DNA from: Marasmius tenuissimus | Lineage: Eukaryota; Basidiomycota; Agaricomycetes; Agaricales; Marasmiaceae | Length of the DNA: 64,000 nucleotides | Assembly (NCBI GenBank): GCA_029532415.1 | Contig: JAQOTA010000071.1 | Coordinates: forward strand, 186,001 to 250,000 | Direction of reading: 5' to 3' | Shown here: in pieces, positions 19,238 to 32,728 of the stretch | Position numbering within the stretch: position 1 is the first letter of the stretch | Layout: every line of letters starts with the position of its first letter | The notes under the pieces: generated by a model | Told to the model about the DNA's origin: nothing | The model's database searches: none | What the model saw: only the letters and a program-made list of their open reading frames with translations | Translations under genes and position numbers: made by a program

Positions 19238-20482
19238 ATGGCCCCATCCTTATCTCCAACGTGTGCATTAAACACCACTCTGTCCCAAATCCAAGGATCA
19301 CCATGTGAAGCCCACCGACAAGCCAGAACATTTGCCCCAAGATACGTCAAATCAAACCAATTCGATACAGCGCTCGCGAGCTCCTCAAGACTGGGCAAGC
19401 TGGGAGCGATGTGGATCTGGGGAGTTTTCCCTTGGACGTGTATAAGAAGTCGAAGGGAGAAGCGAGCGATGAGATTAGAGGTGCGTCTCGTTGTGAATCG
19501 TAAAACTGCGGATGGTAGCTCATCGCGACCGTCAACTGCAGGCAGGCTCACAACATCGTGGAGGAAGACCCTCATTGATAAATCGATAGCGTATGTCTAT
19601 ATTCGACGGAATGCTGCTCCATTTGGAAGGTTGACAGTAAATACGTGGATGGCCAGCGAAATACGGCTCACACCCAGCTGGTGATCCCGCTCTACTTCAC
19701 CATATCGGCGACTTGCTATACGAAGGACCGAATCTCCGAATCTCCTCTTACTCGTCTCCCATCATCACGTCACTGATGAACAAATCGCAGAGGGTCAGCC
19801 TGGGTCAGCTCGAAGCCACAGGCCCACACCTACTTGTTTCCTGATCAAGAGATAGTGCTGGGTCACTCGTAGAGACGTTCATCTAAGGGGAACACCTCGC
19901 GAAGCATTTGAATTGTTCGACCTCCGTAGAACTACCCCGTGAGTGCGACTACAATCTCAAGTTGTCTCAGGTACCTCATCCCTGGCAACATCATCGCTGC
20001 CGGAGCCCTCATGAGCCTGTTTGTGTCTGATTCCGCCGGTTCGATACACTCGGATACAGCTCTATTGGTTGACTCGGACCACGAGTTTTTGATAACGAAA
20101 GATTCTTCGATAAAATTTGCACAGCTCGCTGTGGCGACATATCGGTGAGCCCGATGAGACAAGAACCAAGGCGGTACGAGTTGTGTCGGGTTCTGTGGAA
20201 CAGTGAACTTATTAGAGTCGAAGTGGGCCGTTGGCAGCGCCGGAAGTTTGGAAAGTCAGTCATGCTCATTCGTTCTATCGCGAGGATTCTCTCATAGACT
20301 TGTACCGCCAGGCAATTGATCGAAGTAGCCACGCTATACTTCACGGTCCCACCACCGAGAGGTCAAGGGAATCCTTTAGGAGATACGATGAGTTTGATTT
20401 TGGGAGGATTCTGGTTGGGAGACTACTTACTCTTCAGGTGTTGTCGCCGCCGCCTGCAGCTACCACATCTGGGTTGGATTGA
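19238..20482 (+). pseudogene. GET4 pseudogene 1
   Basis: Clear match in DNA and peptide pieces to the full GET4 at 54120-55430. It has a start like MAPS, then GSPCEAHRQARTFAPRYVKS. It then lacks 22 bp (break near 19371) found in the intact gene, which shifts frame. A later exon match covers the helix around SDSAGSIHSDTALLVDSD, and the C-terminal match reaches SGLD before a stop at 20482. It sits divergently from CE1, about 340 bp apart. Confidence 0.8.
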
Positions 20483-20608
20483 GAGGGGTTGACCTGATTT
20501 TCCCCTGAGCTTTTCCGAATTCCCATCCAGACCGTAGACACTATACCGCTGCAATGACAATAATAGTCCATAATCAAGATCATACTGAATACTAAGTACT
20601 GGTATCCA

Positions 20609-22961
20609 TTATGGATTCTTGTGATACTCTGGAGGGCTCTCGTTCGCGTCCCTTCGCTCATTCCTTAACCTTTGGTTCAATATCGTTACGAGTTCCGCCG
20701 TAGTCGCCTCGTGCACACGACTGGATTGGGACTCTGAGGTGGTCGGGATCGACGACGAAACAGTACTTCCTGTAACGCCAGAACTGGTCGGAGGCGCTGC
20801 TCTTACAAACGCTCCGGGCTGGAAAGGTTGAGAGGCTGAAATCGGCGGAGGTAACATCGGAGAGGCCATTGTTGGGCCCGGGAATGGGTCCATGGTAGGC
20901 GGGGACTTTGACCGGCGTCGCCGGCGAAGATAGTAGTAGGTACCCGCCATGGCCAAAGCAAGAGCCAAAACGCCCCCAACGACCCCACCGACTACGGCTC
21001 CGATTGGGACTCGACCACGACTACCAGTGTCAGATGCGGTGCCATCAGTTGTTCCAGGACCATTGGAAGACGTGACATCGTCGCTCGATATCGCCCCGCC
21101 CAGCAGGGTAGTAATGGCGAGTGTCTGTGCTTCCCGATTGAGCTGGCTTTCAGGCCTTAATCCGCTTCCGTACAGATTGGGAACGCCACTGGTAAAGATT
21201 GCCTGTTTCACTAGTGCATCGTACTAATGGCCGTGCTCGCGATCAGAAAAAGCATGAACAATACGCAGCTGACTCAGAGGACTTGCCTGGATTGCTAAGT
21301 ATGCACGAAGATACGTCCTCAGACCTGAGGCCCCATCGCCAAGGGCCAAATCAAAATAGCTCCGAAGAAGTTGCTGCGACAGTTGGATGTTGTTTCGTCT
21401 CGTATCGGGAAACTTTTGTATGTCTAGGGTTGAGCTTCAGCCATCGTGTACTGAGTTGCATAACGAGTCGCTCAATTTACCAAGGACACCGTTAGCGGAG
21501 TTCCACGTGCTGGGCCCAGGCCCAGTTGCATAACGAGCTATGTCTTTGAGACTTCGAACGAAGACTTTAGCTGCGAGATTAGTATGTGGTGAGGGTACTC
21601 ACATATCAGTGAAGTCATTATTCTTTGAGTTCAATTCTAAAAGTGATAATGATTGCATGGTGACCGCGGTGTCAGATACGGCGGCACCACTGTCATTCCG
21701 ACGGAGTGGACAATCTGGATCTCCCACCGGAATGTTACTGTAGAACAACCCGGACCCTTTATAGAGCGCGGTTCTTATGAACTGGCCTATTTGGCTCGCC
21801 AAGGTCATGTAGGTTGGGTCAAGGTTGGACGGTAGAGTGGCGAGTGAGATAGTGAACCTTCAAAAAGAAGATACGTATTCAAGGTATAACTCAAACGGAA
21901 GCAAGGGACAGCATACGTCAGGTAATCTCTGGCCGCTAGGTCAGTCCAAGCCGAGGGCGCAAAAATGATTAAAACTCTTACGCCGTTGAAGCAGTGGTTA
22001 TGAGGAGGTCATTGGGATCCTGACAGTAGACTATTCAGCTTACTAATGAGCACCTTCTGGTCTTGATCGTACTTACTGTGCTATGGAACGTCGCGCCGGC
22101 AAGCGTAAATTCACCTAACAAACTGGTGTATCAGCATATGATCCTTACAGCTAAAGACGACTCACTGCCAGATCTTGAACAAGTCAAACTCATGGTGGAA
22201 TTGACTTTGCTTTTGGCCGAAGAGCTCTTCGACTGCACGTCCACGTCAGAGAGCGTCAAGCTCCTGTTGGAAGCCCAAAAGTCCTTTGCAATATCCAAAA
22301 ATCCTTCGTCTTGATACGCAAGGTACGCGCGGATAGCTGCGTACCCGTAGTGACTAAACAATCGGCATGTTTAGATGTCATAGACTGGTAGAAAGAAAAG
22401 AATAGGCTTACTATTTGTTCGAAATCTAATTGAAAGTCTCGAAGATTACTACTGGCTATGCGCCAATGGGAGTAAACGAGAGCACTTACAACTCTGTAGA
22501 ATCACATATCAAATTTACGTACACCAGTTCAAATGTGGTGAAGGGTACTCACTTGTCATTCGGTTTTGTCTGCTGTAGTGCGGGTAAAAAACGCTGCTGA
22601 GCAATCTCCTTGTATTTGGTCTGATTGGTGAAGATATCAAAGTCTGCGATCAAAACCAGAAATTCGCCGTAGGGCCAATAATTGTCGGAAAGATTTCTAG
22701 GGGGCTGGGTCGACGCCTTGAGCAAGTCGTCAGACGCGATGAATGCATCGATTGCTTCTGCTGTACGATTGATTCGTTCCTCGCGAGAGGCTTTCGAAAT
22801 GGATCCCTGGACCGCCGCGGACGCAGAATGTAAATCAAACACGATTCTAGTATTGTACTGAGTGAAAGACGTACATCCCATGATGAAGGCACGCTGAGGT
22901 CGTCAGCCCACACAGTGAGGACGACTTGTGCAAGGAGGTACCAGCTGAGGAGGATCAGCAT
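20609..22961 (-). CDS. GH76-like type I membrane protein, copy 2
   Basis: Spliced gene starting at 22961 with signal peptide MLILLSWYLLAQVVLTVWA. The next exon has SREERINRTAEAIDAFIASD and NYWPYGEFLVLIADFDIF. Further exons have HYGYAAIRAYLAYQDEGF, GEFTLAGATFHST, MTLASQIGQFIRTALYKGSG and STWNSANGVLG. The final exon codes for a stalk, a membrane helix (GAVVGGVVGGVLALALAM), RRRR and a tail with EATTAELVTILNQRLRNE and SPPEYHKNP. All exons I can follow are open with usable splice sites. The last intron uses a GC donor (21286-21285). It is probably a cell-surface protein with an outside glycosidase-like domain; catalytic competence is not shown. Confidence 0.65.
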
Positions 22962-23189
22962 GATGATCCTGAGTGGGGGGTCCGAAGTACGAGTGCCCTT
23001 GTCAGACCCGAGGCTTCAATAAGTATTCTTCCAATCTCCCGCTGATTGATGCATGATGTCCGAAGCCATTGTGATTCGCCGGCTAATAAGGTTTGATTTG
23101 CTGTAAGCGAGTTGACGAGCGGGGTGTAACATTCCTGGTTCCGGATGCCGGAGGACAGCCCAGTGGACAGGTATACCACTGCAACCTGG

Positions 23190-24500
23190 GTACTGACATC
23201 AAATTGAGCAGGTGACTCACTGTCGGCGCGAGACGTGACTATTGATTCAAATTGGATTTTGAGGCCAAATTGATGTCGGACCGTGATTTTTCATCTTCTC
23301 TCCGTTTCCAGTCAGAGCGACCTCAAATTCTCCTCAGAATCACATCGAGCTGACCCCTCCTTCCATACCTTCCACTGAGACTGTCAGTAACTGTAGACGC
23401 TTAATAATGATAAAGATTCTCCAAATCACTGCACGCGTGTTTGAGACATCAATGCGGTCAGGTGATGTTGAATTTTTTTCCCTCTTGACCGCGACGAGTC
23501 TGTACGTCGCTGCAACCGGCAGCCTCCCCAATTTCCCTCAGAGTCAACAAAAAGGTCAAGGAGCACAGCGTCTAGCGCTGGAAAGTCCAGAGATGAGGGT
23601 GGAAGCTATGACGCAAAACATGAAACGTTCGCGGTGCGTGGGCTAACCCTTTACTTGCTTTCTGTGCTCATTTTTCAAGTTTAATCAAGTTTTCTCTGAG
23701 TCAGATCTTTCTAACTCCTTCCTTCAACGAGTCGCAATCATGAGACTGGCACTTGGCTTCATTCACTCTGGCCCTCGCTCCGATTCTGCTGCTGGTTCTG
23801 ACTCTGGCTCTGGCTTGTGACTCCTTGGTACTTGGTTCTCGCGCGGTCTCTGTCTCCGTCGTCATCTCTCTTGGTCACCTCTCTTGGTCTCTCATTTCGC
23901 ACTGCGTGGCTCACACGTAATTGTACTAACAGTTGTATTTGTGTGCAGAAAATTTGGCATTCAAGCTACCAAAGCAGGTAAGTTGAAATGTCCCTTGTAT
24001 GCCACCGCGTTCACTGATTGGTATATCCTTTAGCCCATGATGCTTCTGGTAGCACGGTGAGGCTCATCTTATTTGGCATTTTCCTCTTCTAACAAGAACT
24101 CGTTTGGACAGGTCGTCTTCAATTTCGAAGGTGGGGAATACCAAACACTTATTCAACATTCATTCCGTGTGGTGTACAATTTCTGTAGTAAGGGTACCTG
24201 ATCAATGAAAGTCTTGATATAATCTATGTATTCTGTCTGTCCGTAATTCGGAGGTGCAAGGAATGGTCGTGAGTGGTGGGAGCACCCAGTCAATCGCCTC
24301 CAGGAGCTCAGTCGAACCGTCTCAAAATCGTCTCAGGTTGTTGTCAGATTGATGGCAGGGCGTGATGCTGACTGGAGACCCACCCGATTGAAATGGCGTC
24401 CTGAGTGTTATCCTGACCTCGGGTTGATGTCAGCACGGTCTCAAAACGAATCAGTCCCGTTGACGCGCTGATGGGATCCACCTGACCTCAAAAAGCTCTC
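23190..24500. mobile_element. Possible decayed DNA element between copy 2 and CE2
   Basis: This about 1.3-kb stretch has no counterpart in the same interval of the other units. Its edges show weak inverted similarity: about 23210-23260, read in reverse, resembles 24440-24483 (shared CTCAAAA, GAATCA, CGCGC, CACCT in order). No transposase frame is visible. The middle holds a simple CTCTGGCT-like stretch around 23790. Confidence 0.25.
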
Positions 24501-25046
24501 GGACTCCGAGCGCAGTGTAGTTGGCCAGTCACACAGCTTTGTTCGCATCATCGGCAAAGGCTGTCAGTCACGAAAAAAACAATGAGCGACATCAATTGAT
24601 GTTTCCCCTCAGGGATAGGCGTAGTGCGAAAAGTTTAAAATTGCAGGGACCAAGCAGGGACTCCAAGAACGACTCCTTCGGCTTGATACCGGAACGCCAG
24701 CTTTAGGCTCGGTGTCAAGGGAACACCAAGCAGGTACATTAACTCGTAGTCCGACTCCATAAGCACCGGACGGGAAACGTTACCGCTTTCGGGGACAGCA
24801 GTGCCAGTGGTGAATGTCGAGTGCCAAAAAAAAACATTCAATGAAACTTATTGGTCGAGTCGAACCCCGTCCTGATCTCCCTCGCAAGAGAAACAATAAA
24901 AACCTCGACTTTGGGGAACTGTAGAATTGAAAGGTCGGATGATCGAAGTACACAAATCAGGCAAAAAAAATCAACGAACAACAAACCCCGCCCCTCAATT
25001 TTGCTCCTGCTCCGATTTACTAGCGACCACCTCACACCTTTTACTC

Positions 25047-27040
25047 TCATTCGCACTGCGCAGGTTCCTGCTCAACAAAACTCCCACTCCGTCTTGTCGA
25101 ATTCCCACAATCCTGTTGAAGCACAATTCGTCGCTTGCTCGTCCTTGCATACTGGAGCCACTCCGGTGATCTAGACAATTTGAACTTGGCCGGGTCGCCC
25201 GCTCGAACGAACGATAGCCAGTATGCGATGAGTTCCTCGATGGGGGGCTCGACGAGCGTTTGAGGTGTGAAATTTGTCGAGTCGTTGGATCTAGTAACAG
25301 GCATTGGTACTGGTGGAAAGGACGTGAAATGAGATAGTAACTTACCCAGTATTCGAGCCTAGAAACATCATCCAGTTATCTGCGGCATGGTTGACTACAG
25401 GGGTGTTCTGAGTGGGGTTAGGCTGGTTGTAACGGCAGGTCCAGAATTTGGTTGAGGTTGAGTACGCTCCGCCGAGAAGTGCCTTCTGCGAGATTTTTTC
25501 CGGTAGTCAGCCTCCATTGACTAGACGAGAGAGAGAGAAACAGAACTTGACTAACAACACAAATCAGCAACGACTCTCTGGTGACGATCTGGAAGCGCTG
25601 GCTTGAAGATGCGAAATCTTCCTCTTGAACGACTAAGAAGCCTAACGGTCAGCTTCGCCGAATGTACGCGGGGATAAAGTCGCCTTACCACTAAAAGATT
25701 TTGCACGTCCTTGTTGGAGAGCCCGGGGAATGAATTCATGAGCGCAACTCTCACATTCGTCCCTCCGATGACAGTGTCATTCGATGTCGCACTGTATCAC
25801 GGTTAGCAGTCAATTGAGGTAGATACTAGAGAGCGACGTACCCAACGATTAGAGGTACCTTCGCGAACTTTCCCTGCTTGACGAGTGTGGACGGATTGCC
25901 AACAATGACTTTTCCATCTACAACAGGATGGAATGCATTGTAGGGCCAGTGCTGGAGGTAAACGGATCAGAGACTGAAGATACATGCGAGTGTGCTTATG
26001 GGTCCTACAAATTCGCTTCTTGAGCACGAACCAGAGTGCTAACATCAACTTTTCTCAAGCATGCGAGTTTCGCTTTGACGTCACCGGTACCACAGCCAGC
26101 AGTAGATGCGAAGTTTTCGAATAGCGGCTAAACAGAGAGGTGTTAAAACGGACGGACACGAGTAAGAACACAAGACCCACCTGTTGTTGTTCTGGTGTCG
26201 GCGTGGGAGCTCTGTAAACACTCTGAGCGATGGCACCAGAGAAGAGACGCTCCTTCACGTTTGCGACGAGGTGATGCTCAACCGACCCACCGCCTGCACT
26301 TTCCCCGTTGATTGTAACCTTGGTAGGATCTCCACCGAAGGAATCGATGTGGCCCTGGACCCATCGAAGAGCTTGAATCTGGTCCAAAAAGCCTGCGTTG
26401 AAGTCGCCGTCCTTCGAGTCCGTAAAATCGGGAGTGGTGAGGAAACCGAAGGCGTCGAGGCGATAGTAGACGGAGACGATGACCACATTTGGGCTTTGAC
26501 GAACCCAGTGATCGAATGGCCAGTTCCGTGGGTTGCCGAAGATGTAGCCTGGTGAAGATTATAACGGAAGGATGGTATGCGATACCGTCGAACGCACCTC
26601 CACCGTGAATGTAGACTAGTACTGGAACTGTTTGCCAAGGTATGGGTCAGTTCACTTCGCAGGCATCTCTAGAACTCAATCACGCACGTTTGTCTCCCCT
26701 TTTCGCACCAGCTGGGCGTAAACGTTCACCTTGAGACAGTTTTCGCTCCCAGGGCCTGCATGATTGTTGGCTAAAGGTTTCTCAATGTCAGATTCATGCG
26801 AGAACCGCGTCAAGTTTACCACGCACCAGAGATAGGGCCCCGACACAGAATTTTGGTCCTATTCGCTACCTTCTCACCCAACCACTGCTTGATCCTCGTT
26901 GTGTTCGGAGGTAGAGGTGCCCTAAATCGCCGTTCACCACGTCCGATTGCATAGATGCTTTGCATTTTCGGTGTCGACGATGTCCGCAATAGCGGTTTTG
27001 AGGAGGAGAAAGACAGAAACAAGCAAAAACAGAGTTTGTC
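25047..27040 (-). pseudogene. Type-B carboxylesterase pseudogene, CE2
   Basis: Much of the esterase is kept: VIVSVYYRLDAFGFLTTPDF, GESAGGG with the catalytic Ser, LFSGAIAQSVYRAPTPTPEQ, and the C-terminal ELIAYWLSFVRAGDPAKFKL ending at 25047. The 5' end is broken. The signal-peptide region (LLVSVFLLLKTAIADIVDT) has no ATG, and the same about 50-bp exon-1 deletion as in CE1 occurs near 26938. A revived product would lack the N-terminal strand region. It is a mirror-oriented neighbour of GET4 pseudogene 2. Confidence 0.75.
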
Positions 27041-27229
27041 GTACTGGGTACTGGTTATAAGTACACCGATGGCAGACCCTCGGGTGATAGACCGTAGACG
27101 TTGACGTACAGTTGACGTATCGACACCGTTATAATTTGCGCAAGGCGTCAAGGCCACGGCCCGGCGTGGCCCGACGGATGCTACCATTCGATGCGGTTTT
27201 GTTGGTTACTCCCAATGCCCAACCCCATC

Positions 27230-28243
27230 ATGGGCCCAGGGCCCATCCTCATCCTCAACGCACTAAATGCCATATTGATTCAGGGATCACCATATGAAGC
27301 CCGCCGAAAAACGAGAGCACTCGCCTCAAGATACACCAAATCAAACCAATTCGATACAGTCATCGATGTGTTCGCGAGCTTCTCAAGACCGGGCAAGCTG
27401 GGAGTGGATCTGGGGAGTCTCCTCTTGGATGCGTATGAATCAAAAGGAAGAGAAGTGAGCGATGGGAGTAGAGGTGCGTATGTTTGTGAACCGTGACACT
27501 GCATATGATCAATCATCGTGACCGTCATCTGCAGGCAGGCTCACACAGTCGATCGCGTTGACAGTTGACCAGCTGGACGAATCGGGACCGTGGAGGAAGA
27601 CCCTTATTGACGAATTCATAGCGTGTGTCTGGCTTCAATGGGACTATTATGGGATGCTGTTTGCTGTAAAGAGTTGACGATGAATGCGTAGATGGTCGGC
27701 GAAACATGGTTGAACTTGGTTCGCATACTCTGCTTCATTCTATCGGTGACTTGCCATACAAAGGTTTAAATCTTCTTTGAATCAGCTCGCAATAACATTC
27801 TTCTAATGAACGAAACGCAGAGGGTCAGTTCGAAGCTGCAGAGCCACACCTACTTGCTTCTGGATCAAGAGACAGCGATAGGACACTCGTAGAGATATTC
27901 ATTCAATGGGGAACACCTAGCGAAACGTTTGAATCTTTAAGACCTTTGCCCTCCGTGGAACTATTCTGTTAGCACAGCTACGATCTCAAGTCAAGTGCAC
28001 GTAGACGAACTTCTTGGTTCTTTTGCAGGTATCTTATCCGCGGCAATGTCCTCGCTGCCAGTGCCTTCATGAATGCATTCGAGTCTGGGCTCCCCGGCTC
28101 GATACATTCGGACATAGCCCCTCTAGGATCGGTCGGCTCAAACCATGAACTGCTGATAACGAAAGATTCTTCGGTCAATTTCGCACAGCTCGCCACTCTG
28201 CTCGTCAGGTTTTGTCGTCACCGCCCGCAGCTATCATGATTGA
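27230..28243 (+). pseudogene. GET4 pseudogene 2
   Basis: Begins at an ATG aligned with the GET4 start. It then reads GSPYEARRKTRALASRYTKS, a deletion of about 13 bp near 27370 that differs from the one in pseudogenes 1 and 3, and DLGSLLLDAYESKGREVSDG. The last exons are shortened: the stretch coding for the Gly/Pro-rich tail is missing and the final codons merge at about 28205-28243. Confidence 0.75.
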
Positions 28244-28392
28244 GAGGGACAAGCTGTTCTTTCCCTGGGTTGTCCTGATTTTACTTCCTATCAGACCTCG
28301 AAGGGACACCGAGAATGTAGATATTGTATTGCTGCAGTAATGATACAGTCTCTCCGCATGATCTATAATCAAGATGATACCAATAGCCACCG

Positions 28393-30694
28393 CTATATAC
28401 TTCCGTGGTATTCCGGAGGGGTCTCATTCGCGTCCCATTGCTCATTCCTCAGCCTTTGGTTCAACATTGTTACGAGCTCCGCCGTAGTCGGCTCGTGCAT
28501 GCGGCTGGACGAGGACTCTGAAGTGGCCGGGATCGATGCAACGCTGGTCTGAGGCGCCCCTTTTACAAACGCTCGGGACCGGAGAGGTTGTAAGGTTGAA
28601 ATTGGCGGAGGGGTCATCGGGGGAGTCATCGTTGGGTATGGGTCGATGGTAGGAGGCGGGGACTGCATCTGGCGTCGCCGGCGGAGATAGTAATAGCTTC
28701 CTACTATAATCAAAGCGAGACCCAAGACGCCGCCGACTATGCCACCGACTATGGCTCCGATCGGGGCTCGACCAGTATCAGTCATGGTGGCGTCAGTTGT
28801 CCTGGGGCCGTTGGGGGGCGTGGTATTGTCACTCGATATGACCCCGCCGAGCAGTATACCGATTGCCTGTGTCTGTGCTTCCGGAATGATACGACTCGCA
28901 GGTCTTAATTCAGTTCCGTACAGATTGGGGACGCCACTGGGAAATGTAGACAGCTTCACGAGTGCATCATACTAATCGCCGCATTTTTGGTCAGAGAGAG
29001 GACACCCGATACCCGGAGGAAGTGCACTTGCCTGGACAGCTAGGTATGTGCGAACATACACCTTCAGATCTGAGGCCCCGTCGCCGAGGGATATATCGAA
29101 ATAGCTCCGAAGCAGTCGATGTGACATCTGGGTAGCGCCTTGACTGCCAGTCACCATCGAAACCTTCTGGGGGTCTGAGGCGACGTGTTAGCCACCGAAC
29201 CGCGGAACAAATTACTCAAATTACCAAGTACACCGTCAGCGGAGTTCCAAGTGATCCCAGTTGAGTAACGAGCTATGTCTCTGAGGCTTTTAACAAAGAA
29301 ATCAACTGCGACATCAGTACTATGTGGCGGGAGTACTCACACACCAGTGAGATTATCGTTTTTTGAGCCTAGCGTTAAGAGCGATAATGACTCCATGGTG
29401 ACCGCAGCATCGGATGCGCCAGTAGTACGACCATCGCGGCGATTTGGGCAATCTGGACCCCCCACTTCAATCACGCCATAGAACAATCCTGATTCCTTGT
29501 AGAGTGTATTTCGTATAAACTGACCCATCTGGCTCGCCAAAGTCATGTATGTTGAATCCAAGTCGGACGATACAGTAGCGAGTGAGACCGTGAGCCTTTG
29601 AAGAGTTAGTCCCCAACTCAAGCAAAAGTGAGGGATAGCATACGTCAGGTAGTCTCTAGCCGTCAGGTCAGTCGAGGCTGGAAAAGTGAAAACAGCTGAG
29701 ACTCTCACGCAGTTGAACCAGTTGTTATAATTAGGTCGTCTTGATCCTATGTAGATCCTTCAGTTCGGTATAGGGCGGGTTCATCTCTTTGGTACTTCAA
29801 CCATACTCACCGTGCTGTGAAACGTCGCGCCGGCAAGTGTGTATTCACCTAGCCAGTTGAATTGTCAATATGTTCCTCAACATTGAAAGGCGACTCACTG
29901 CCTGGTTTTGAGCACGACAAACTCACGTTGGAGTTGATCTTACTTTTAGCCGGAGAGCTCCTTGACTGCACGTTTTCGTCAGAGAGCGTCAAGCTCCTGT
30001 TGGAAGCCCAAAAGTCCTTTGCAACGGTCAAGAATCCCTCGTCTTTATACGCAAGGTATGCGCGGGTAGCTGCGTATCCGTAGCGGCTGAGGAGTCGACA
30101 AGCTCAAAGGTGCATGGCTGCGTGAAAAAAACGGCTGAGAGTGAGCTTACAATTTGTTCCCGACCTAGTGAAAGATCTCGAGGATTACTGCTGCCTATTA
30201 CCAACGGGAGTAGACGAGAGCACTCACGATTCTGTAGAGTAGCGTGTCAAAGTTTTGTACTGGGATCAGGTCAGGAGTGTTGAATGTACTCACTTAAGAT
30301 CCGGTGTTGTTCGCTGTAAAGCTGGGAGAAACCGCTCCTGAGCGATTCGCTTGTATCTGGTTTGGTTTGTGACTCTATCGAAGTCTGCGATCAAAGCCAG
30401 AAGTTCTCCGTAGGGCCAAAATTTGTCGGAAAGATTGCTAGGGGGCTGAGGTGAAGTGAAAAGGCCGTCAGATGCGATGAATGCGTCGATTGCTTCTGCT
30501 GTACGATTGATTCGTTCTTCACGGGAGGCTCCCTCAGGGGGTTTCTAGATGATGCAAGCTGAATGCAACTCCAGTACCATATTGATTGAAAGACATACAT
30601 TCCATGATGAAGGCACGCTCAGTTCCAGGCCCCGCACAGTGAGGACGAGCTGCGCAAGGAGATACCAGCTGAACAGGATGGGGGTGACGACCAT
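28393..30694 (-). CDS. GH76-like type I membrane protein, copy 3
   Basis: Start at 30694 (MVVTPILFSWYLLAQLVLTV signal region). The second exon has GASREERINRTAEAIDAF and PYGELLALIADFD; here FDRVTNQT replaces the usual FDIFTNQT. Later exons have YGYAATRAYLAYKDEGF, SNRSLTLSDENV and MTLASQMGQFIRNTLYKESG. The last exon gives a membrane helix (GAIVGGIVGGVLGLALII), RRRR and a tail with EPTTAELVTMLNQRLRNE and TPPEYHGSI. The exons appear open. The last intron has a GC donor (29031-29030). Copy 3 is the best empty-site reference for the retrotransposon insertion in copy 1. Confidence 0.63.
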
Positions 30695-31387
30695 GCGTGG
30701 GGAGTCCTAGTCGGGTAGGGTGCCCTCGTCAGACCTTGAGAATTTAATATTCCTCAGATCTCTTGCTGCTGATTGATGTTCGAAACCTCCCGCGTGATCC
30801 TTCGGGTCCCTATATAATATGTTGTATACATGTTCATCTCCAGTGGGCAGTCATATTTCGAGTTCCCGGTGCCGGAGGACAGCCCGGTAGACATGGTGAG
30901 ACATGTGGTGGCGCGGATAAAGGTTCTCGAAGCGAGTCAACCGCCGAAGGTTAATGGAAAGCCCAGTGAACGGGGCGCTGAGAACCAGCTGAGACTGTAG
31001 AGTTCTTCGGTTGGCTTTGGATCAGACCAACTGCCTCAATACAAAGGACACGCAGAGCTCCAGTTCCATGAGCACCAAATGCGAGATAGGTATTGCCGCT
31101 GTCAAGAACAGACTACAGCGGTCACTGGGGGCAGAAGGCGTCTCGGTTGAGAGCAACCTGAGACCTCATTGAGTTCGAACGAAGGATAGCTAGTGGACAA
31201 TGAGTTTCTTGTTGTGAAGGCGAGCTTTGCAATGAGAAGATAATGGCAATGAAGAAACCCGTATCCAGGTTGTGATAGACGCCTTTTCTGATTCGGCCCG
31301 GCCTGGCCCGGCGGATGTGGCCATTCGAATTTCGACGCGTTGATGAAGATCACTCTTCGCCCTGTTACTTGTTCTCCAACGCCCACC
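30695..31387. other. Interval with remnant of module X, no CE copy
   Basis: Where other units hold CE, this unit has only a short module-X remnant (about 30900-31130, with a GNTYLAFGAHGTG-like stretch on the minus strand) and the shared GET4 upstream sequence. I see no intact gene. Confidence 0.5.
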
Positions 31388-32606
31388 ATGGCCCCATCCT
31401 CGTCTTCAATGCGTGAACTAAACGCCCTTCTACCCCAAATCTAAGGATCACTATACGAAGCCCACCAAAAAGCCAGAACATTTGCCTCAAGATACGTCAA
31501 ATCAAACCAATTAGATACAACGCTCGCGAGCTCCTCAAGACCAGGCAAGCTGGGAGCGGAGTGGATCTGGGGAGTTTTTTTTTGGAAGTGTATGAGTTGA
31601 AAGGAGAAGAAATGAGCGATGAGAGTAGACGTGCGTCTTGTTGTGAATCGTGAAACTGCGGATGATAGCTCATTGTGACCGTCCACTGCAGGCAGGCTCA
31701 CGTAGTTGATCACGTTGACTGGGCCAACGACATCGTGGAGGAAGACCCTCATGTCTACCTTTGGTGGAATGTTGCTTCATTTGGAAGGTTGACAATGAAT
31801 ACGTGGATCACCAGCGAAATATGGCTTACATCCAGCTGGTGATCCCGCTCTACTTCACCATATCGGCACTTGCCATATAAAGGTCCGAATCTTCTTTTAC
31901 TCGTCTCGCATTATCACATCACTAATGGACAAGCCGCAGAGGGCAGTTCGAAGCTACAGACCCGCACCCACTTACTTCCTGATCAAGAGACAATCCTGGG
32001 TCACTCGTAGAGACGTTCATCAAGGGGAACGCCTCGCGAAGCATTTGAAACTTTTAACCTCCGTGGACCACCCCGTAAGTGCGACTACAATTTCAAGTCG
32101 TCTGTACGTAGACTAGCTTTCTTGGTTTTCTCTCAGGTACCTCATCCCTAGCAACATCATCGCTGCCGGAGCCCCCATGAACCTGTTGTACCTGACTCTG
32201 CCGGTTCGATGCAGCTCTATTGATCGACTCGGACCACGAATTACTGATAACGAGAGATTCTTCGATAAAATTTGCACAGCTCGCTGTGGCGACATATCGG
32301 TGAGTTCGAGTAGACAAGAACCAAGGCGGTACGAGTTGTGTCGGGTTTTGTGGGACTTATCAGAGTCGAAGTGGGCCGTTGGCAACGCCGGAAGTCTGGA
32401 AATCCACTCGTGCTCATTCGTTCTATCGCGAGGATTCTTTCTTAGACTTGTACCGCCAGGCACTGAACGAAATAGCGAGGGGTCAAGGGAATCCGATTCC
32501 CTTATGAGATCTGATGAGTTCGTCTTTGGGAGGAGGATTCCGGGTAGGAGACCACTCTTCAGGTGTTGTCGCCGCCGCCTGCAGCTACACGTCTGGGCTG
32601 GATTGA
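31388..32606 (+). pseudogene. GET4 pseudogene 3
   Basis: The start aligns with GET4, but a stop codon occurs at codon 18 (CAAATCTAAGG). It then shows the same 22-bp deletion as pseudogene 1 (break near 31520). Matching pieces continue to the C-terminal SPPPAA-like region and a stop at 32606. Confidence 0.8.
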
Positions 32607-32728
32607 GAGGGATTGTGCCTATTTTCCCCCGAGCTTTTCCGAACTCCCTTCTGGACCGTAGACACTATACCGCTGCAATGCTGATAATAGTCCATAAATA
32701 AGATCATGCTGAATACTACTGGTATCCA

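Noticed and set aside
22700..22740. Asp-Asp pair (IASDDLL) as the GH76 catalytic pair
   Set aside because: Present only in copies 2 and 4, while other copies have SDAL, SDSL or SDER at this place, so it is not conserved.
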